From NCBI RefSeq assembly GCF_001544215.1, contig NZ_BCQB01000013.1:1-58940 (forward strand): a stretch of DNA of 58,940 nt, read 5' to 3'. A model generated the notes under the pieces. It saw nothing but the letters and a program-made list of their open reading frames with translations. It searched no databases and had not been told where the DNA came from. Every line of letters begins with the position of its first letter. Position 1 is the stretch's first letter. A program made the position numbers and the translations under genes. Origin of the DNA: Enterococcus durans NBRC 100479 = LMG 10746 (GTDB taxonomy: Bacteria > Bacillota > Bacilli > Lactobacillales > Enterococcaceae). Of the stretch, positions 55,667 through 58,940 are shown in pieces.

Positions 55667-56315
55667 TTCTACTTAATAAATAATGTAAAGTTTAAAAATA
55701 ATTCTACAGGAAATGTGCGCTTAGCTATTTTTGAGCTAGGGATTGTTTGAACGTTTTTAAAGAGTTAGGGATATAAATCATGACGAAATATCTAGATGCT
55801 AGTCGACTTGATTGGCATTTAGATTATTTTTTTGTACCAAAATAAGAGTATATTTGCTAGACCTCTAAATAGAGAAATACTTCCAGATTGGTAATTCCTT
55901 ATTGATTCAATGAAGTGATTATCTCTGTGTACAATTTTTCAACATGCAGCATACCGTACTCTTTTTTGGGAATGATTATGATAGGTCTTGTAGGAAATTT
56001 TTGTTAGATCTCAGCTTTTGCATATCCAAAAGTAGGAGTCAATAAAAGAGTTAATAGACTCTCCCTTTTTTTCTTTCTATCATAAATTAGTCCAAAAGGA
56101 TAAACGGTTTTTCAAAGACTGATCTTTATCTAAGTGTATGTTGATCTAAAAATACATGTGTCGCTTTACGATAGTTGAAGGTTGTTGGTCAATTTTAGAG
56201 ATGAAAGTATTTTTTGTAATCCAGAATCACTTGATCAATTCGCTGAGTACATTTTTTGAAACATTTGCTGTTACATGATACCCTTCAATTAGGGTGTTAG
56301 AAAAGAGGGAAATGA
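55667..56315. other. 650-bp intergenic region, no gene seen
   Basis: I see only very short frames. A weak hairpin, AGGAGTC..GACTCTCC followed by CTTTTTTTC (about 56032-56078), may terminate rightward transcription. The flavoprotein promoter must lie near the right end. Confidence 0.5.
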
Positions 56316-57614
56316 ATGAGAGTCGTGATCGTTGGTGGTTCCTTCGCAGGAATCCACACTGCAATGGCACTGCGCAAGCATTGTCCGGATAGTGAAATCA
56401 TATTGATTGAAAAACAGGCGAAGATAGGTTTTATCCCCAGTGGAATCAACTTGCTTTTGAAAAAAGAAATCACTGAGGAAAAGCAGCTTTACTGGATGAC
56501 AAAAGAAAAAATGGAAGCGTTCTACAATGTGGATGTGCGAATCAATACAGAAGTGGCTTCGTTAGGGACAACGACGAACACGCTTATTTTGCAAAACGGT
56601 GGCCAGTTGACTTTTGATCACTTAGTCATCGCTACAGGGTCGAACCAACAATTCAAAACGATCAGTACAGAAAGTGAATTGATCCGTTCGGTGAGAGATG
56701 CTCATTTAAAGGAACCTTTAGAAGAAAAAATCGCACAAGCACAAAAGGTAGCTATTGTTGGTGCCGGTCAGGTGGGTATTGAACTGGCGGAAGGATTGGT
56801 GGGTCAAAATAAGCAGATCCACTTATATGAAAGCCGAAAAAATTTGTTGTTCCGCTATTTTGATCCTGAAATGGTTGCCCCGTTACGTGAAGAACTGGAA
56901 AAAAGAAAGATTCCTGTCTTCTTGAACGAGCAGGTCCAATCGTTGGTGGAATCTGAGTCAGTGACAGTCACTACGGATCAGCGAAAAGAACGGTATGATC
57001 TGGTTTTATTGGCAAACCACACAAGACCAGATAACCGACTTTGGCAAGAAAAATTGAAACTAAATGATGACGGAACGATCTGGGTGGATGATTACTTACA
57101 AACTTCGGCAAAAAACATTTACGCAATTGGTGACACGATCCAGGTGAATTTTCGTCCGACAGAAGAAAAAATGTACGTGTCACTGGTAAATAATGCGATA
57201 CGCACGGCACATGTCGTTAGTCGAACGATCAGTGGTAAACCAACGAAAGATCCGGGAACCTATCGTCCAGTGGGCAATCATTGGTTTGGCTATTTTCTAG
57301 GAAGCGTAGGGATAACAGAAGAAGAAAGCATTTTTTATCCCCAACAAATCACAAAAGAGTATCTAACAACTCAGGTTTCTGCTACGGATCATCAGCCAGT
57401 AAAGATCAAGATCATCCAAAATGAACAGCAACAGTTAGTTGGTGCGCAGCTTCAAAGCAAAGGCAATATTTTCCATCTGTTGGATCAATTTACGCTAGCA
57501 ATCGAAGAAAGCTGGACATTGGAACAACTTGAGGAACACGAATTATTCTTCCAACCGGAATATCGGATGCCGATCCCTTTTACAAAGGTGGTTGAAGACA
57601 CCCATGAAGATTGA
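56316..57614 (+). CDS. FAD/NAD-dependent oxidoreductase of the NADH-oxidase fold, lacking Cys42 (second copy)
   Basis: This 432-residue paralogue of the protein at 6743 has an FAD site GGSFAGIHTAMAL (residues 7-19), with Phe at the position of Nox His10, and a second site VGAGQVGIELAEGL, then IYAIGDTIQ. At the redox position it reads FIPSGINL, again Ser42 in place of Cys. Both the Cys and the His used by NADH oxidases and peroxidases are therefore missing. Its last 11 bases overlap the downstream Mga-like gene, so the two are translationally coupled. The role is unknown; a flavin-based redox or NADH sensor working with the regulator is one possibility. Confidence 0.8.
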   Translation: MRVVIVGGSFAGIHTAMALRKHCPDSEIILIEKQAKIGFIPSGINLLLKKEITEEKQLYWMTKEKMEAFYNVDVRINTEVASLGTTTNTLILQNGGQLTFDHLVIATGSNQQFKTISTESELIRSVRDAHLKEPLEEKIAQAQKVAIVGAGQVGIELAEGLVGQNKQIHLYESRKNLLFRYFDPEMVAPLREELEKRKIPVFLNEQVQSLVESESVTVTTDQRKERYDLVLLANHTRPDNRLWQEKLKLNDDGTIWVDDYLQTSAKNIYAIGDTIQVNFRPTEEKMYVSLVNNAIRTAHVVSRTISGKPTKDPGTYRPVGNHWFGYFLGSVGITEEESIFYPQQITKEYLTTQVSATDHQPVKIKIIQNEQQQLVGAQLQSKGNIFHLLDQFTLAIEESWTLEQLEEHELFFQPEYRMPIPFTKVVEDTHED

Positions 57615-58940
57615 ACAATTATTGGAAAAAAAAGAACAGTTACAAGTCTTGTTGTTGCGAGAACTTGTGTTGCAAGGTGGCAAGGCCTCTAGCAGTGAAC
57701 TAAGGGAGAAAGTGAATCTTTCTAAATCAGCCTTTGACCAGTATCTGGAAGATATTGAATGGATCGGCTCGATGATGCGCAAAAAAGTAGAAGTCAAAAG
57801 AACAGAGTTTCAAGTTATCCTTGAGTTAGGTGATGACACGAGTTTAGAACAGATATGTCTATTCTTGCTTCAACAAAGTTTGAAATTCAATTTGCTCACA
57901 TATCTTTTAGAACATCAACAAGCGTCGATCGTTCGTTTAGCTACTGCATTCAATATCAGCGAATCTTCTGTTTTTCGCAAAATCAAAGAATTGAATCATT
58001 TATTGAAAGAATTTTCTCTTCAAATCAAAAATGGACAAATCTATGGGGAAGAACTACAAGTTCGGTACTTTTATTATGTCCTCTTTCAATTCATCCCAGA
58101 ATCTCAACGACCTCTTTTCTTACAGAATACACCGGAAAAACGACCATTGATCCTAGGGTTGGAACGTTCGGTAGAAACAACTTTTTCAGCGGATGCATCA
58201 ATAAAAATTGCTTGTTGGTTAGGAATCACGAGGAAACGACTAATGAGTGAAAAAACGACTTTCAAAACGTTGAAAACAAGAAAAACACTTTATGAGAATG
58301 ATCGGTTGTACCAAGTGATCGATCCAGTCCTTTCGCTTTATCTAAGTCGAACTGCGGCTGACTTGAGTAATTATGAAACACTCATGTTCTACAGTTTTTT
58401 TGTGTCATTTGCAGTATTGGATGAGGAACACTTTTATCAGTATGATTTGACGCGCAGCAAAAAACTGCCGACTGCTGTCTTGGATACATATATCCGAGAA
58501 ACAATGTTGTGGCATTATCGGCCCAGACGTCTAAAAATAAAGGAAGAAAAGGCTGTGGGTTATCAACTGTCACAAATCAATAATGAACTGTATTTTTTTG
58601 ATGGGCATATGCTGATCTACGATCAAGAACATCTATTGGAACAACAAAAAAAGATGTTGGGACATTCCCTCAGTCAGTTACTAGAACGGCTAAAAGAAAC
58701 AACCATTGAACAATTTTCTTCTAAAAAATTTGACGAGACACAATTAGAATATTTGATGATCCAATATGCGAATGTTTTGATGATGATCGATTTTTACATT
58801 GCCAAGTCTGTCAAAATCGGGATCGATATCGACACATTGCCGATTTATCGAATTGCGTTCCAACAATTTTTACTTAGAGAACTTAAAGGGATCAGTGGAA
58901 TCGATATTGAAAATGTGCGTGCAGACAAATCCTATGATCT
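57604..58940 (+). CDS. Mga-family transcriptional regulator, cut by the window edge
   Basis: The frame is open from the ATG at 57604 to the last base (445 codons, no stop reached). It begins MKIEQLLEKKEQLQVLLL, with an N-terminal winged helix. A second helix-turn-helix, IVRLATAFNISESSVFRKIK, lies at about residues 116-135, followed by the Mga/PRD-like core. It aligns along its length with the product of 5249-6739, including the region where that gene has its TAG. It overlaps the flavoprotein gene, so the regulator and flavoprotein form one unit. Gene order is reversed relative to the first module. About 50 residues should be missing. Confidence 0.85.
   Translation, partial: MKIEQLLEKKEQLQVLLLRELVLQGGKASSSELREKVNLSKSAFDQYLEDIEWIGSMMRKKVEVKRTEFQVILELGDDTSLEQICLFLLQQSLKFNLLTYLLEHQQASIVRLATAFNISESSVFRKIKELNHLLKEFSLQIKNGQIYGEELQVRYFYYVLFQFIPESQRPLFLQNTPEKRPLILGLERSVETTFSADASIKIACWLGITRKRLMSEKTTFKTLKTRKTLYENDRLYQVIDPVLSLYLSRTAADLSNYETLMFYSFFVSFAVLDEEHFYQYDLTRSKKLPTAVLDTYIRETMLWHYRPRRLKIKEEKAVGYQLSQINNELYFFDGHMLIYDQEHLLEQQKKMLGHSLSQLLERLKETTIEQFSSKKFDETQLEYLMIQYANVLMMIDFYIAKSVKIGIDIDTLPIYRIAFQQFLLRELKGISGIDIENVRADKSYD

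Noticed and set aside
57855-58250. 131-residue frame inside the Mga-like gene
   Set aside because: It is an alternative frame of a gene whose own frame stays open to the window end and shows HTH and Mga sequence.

Overview
The window reads as chromosomal DNA of a low-GC Gram-positive coccus, almost certainly an Enterococcus and most likely of the E. faecium/durans/hirae group. The grounds are a tyramine cluster (tyrS with a T-box leader, tdcA, tyrP, nhaC), a maltose cassette using the MalT/MapP/MalP route first worked out in E. faecalis, sortase-anchored surface proteins, Mga-type regulators, and an intergenic hairpin repeat that recurs at the 3' ends of genes. The species is inferred from gene content only.

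Layout. 1-4.5 kb: a large Cna-B/SpaA-repeat adhesin split by an IS3-family element. 5.2-8.1 kb: an Mga-like regulator broken by an in-frame TAG, followed by a flavoprotein of the NADH-oxidase fold with Ser in place of the redox Cys42. 8.2-13.9 kb: repeats, a frameshifted GntP/CitMHS-like permease, a hydantoinase/oxoprolinase-family protein, a translationally coupled HExxH protein and a GntR regulator. 14-21 kb: small housekeeping genes, the dipeptidase pepV, an LPKTN-anchored coiled-coil protein, a glucose/GlcNAc-type PTS EIICBA and a YbjQ-family protein. 21.4-23.5 kb: the PTS-dependent dihydroxyacetone kinase operon dhaMKL. 23.7-24.3 kb: a tandem array of ~120-bp hairpin units whose stems covary. 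24.3-25.6 kb: a polysaccharide-deacetylase-like membrane protein. 25.9-33.2 kb: the tyramine cluster. 33.7-42.2 kb: malR-malM-pgmB-malP divergent from malT-mapP, with two operators between them. 42.5-45.6 kb: a multi-pass membrane protein and an orphan class C sortase. 45.8-53 kb: phenolic-acid decarboxylation genes (padC/padR and a UbiD/UbiX/LpdD set) around a MerR-linked DHA2 efflux pump. 53.5-56.3 kb: an AT-rich stretch with one GT-C-like membrane protein. 56.3-58.9 kb: a second Cys-less flavoprotein overlapping a second Mga-like regulator that runs off the window.

How the genes work together. Tyrosine enters through TyrP, TdcA decarboxylates it to tyramine, and NhaC probably adds ion/pH homeostasis. 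MalT makes maltose 6'-phosphate, MapP removes the phosphate, MalP phosphorolyses maltose, and PgmB and MalM handle the glucose products. DhaMKL phosphorylates dihydroxyacetone with PEP-derived phosphate.

Most unusual signals: (i) the covarying tandem hairpin array and a dispersed repeat family sharing its skeleton; (ii) two Mga-regulator/flavoprotein modules, both lacking Cys42; (iii) a structured leader with an intrinsic terminator just before nhaC; (iv) a 12-A tract at the start of the ubiX-type gene that puts it out of frame; (v) a class C sortase with an extra C-terminal domain. Three metabolic or regulatory genes (the first Mga gene, the permease, ubiX) carry single lesions. Whether these are real or base-call errors cannot be settled from the sequence alone.
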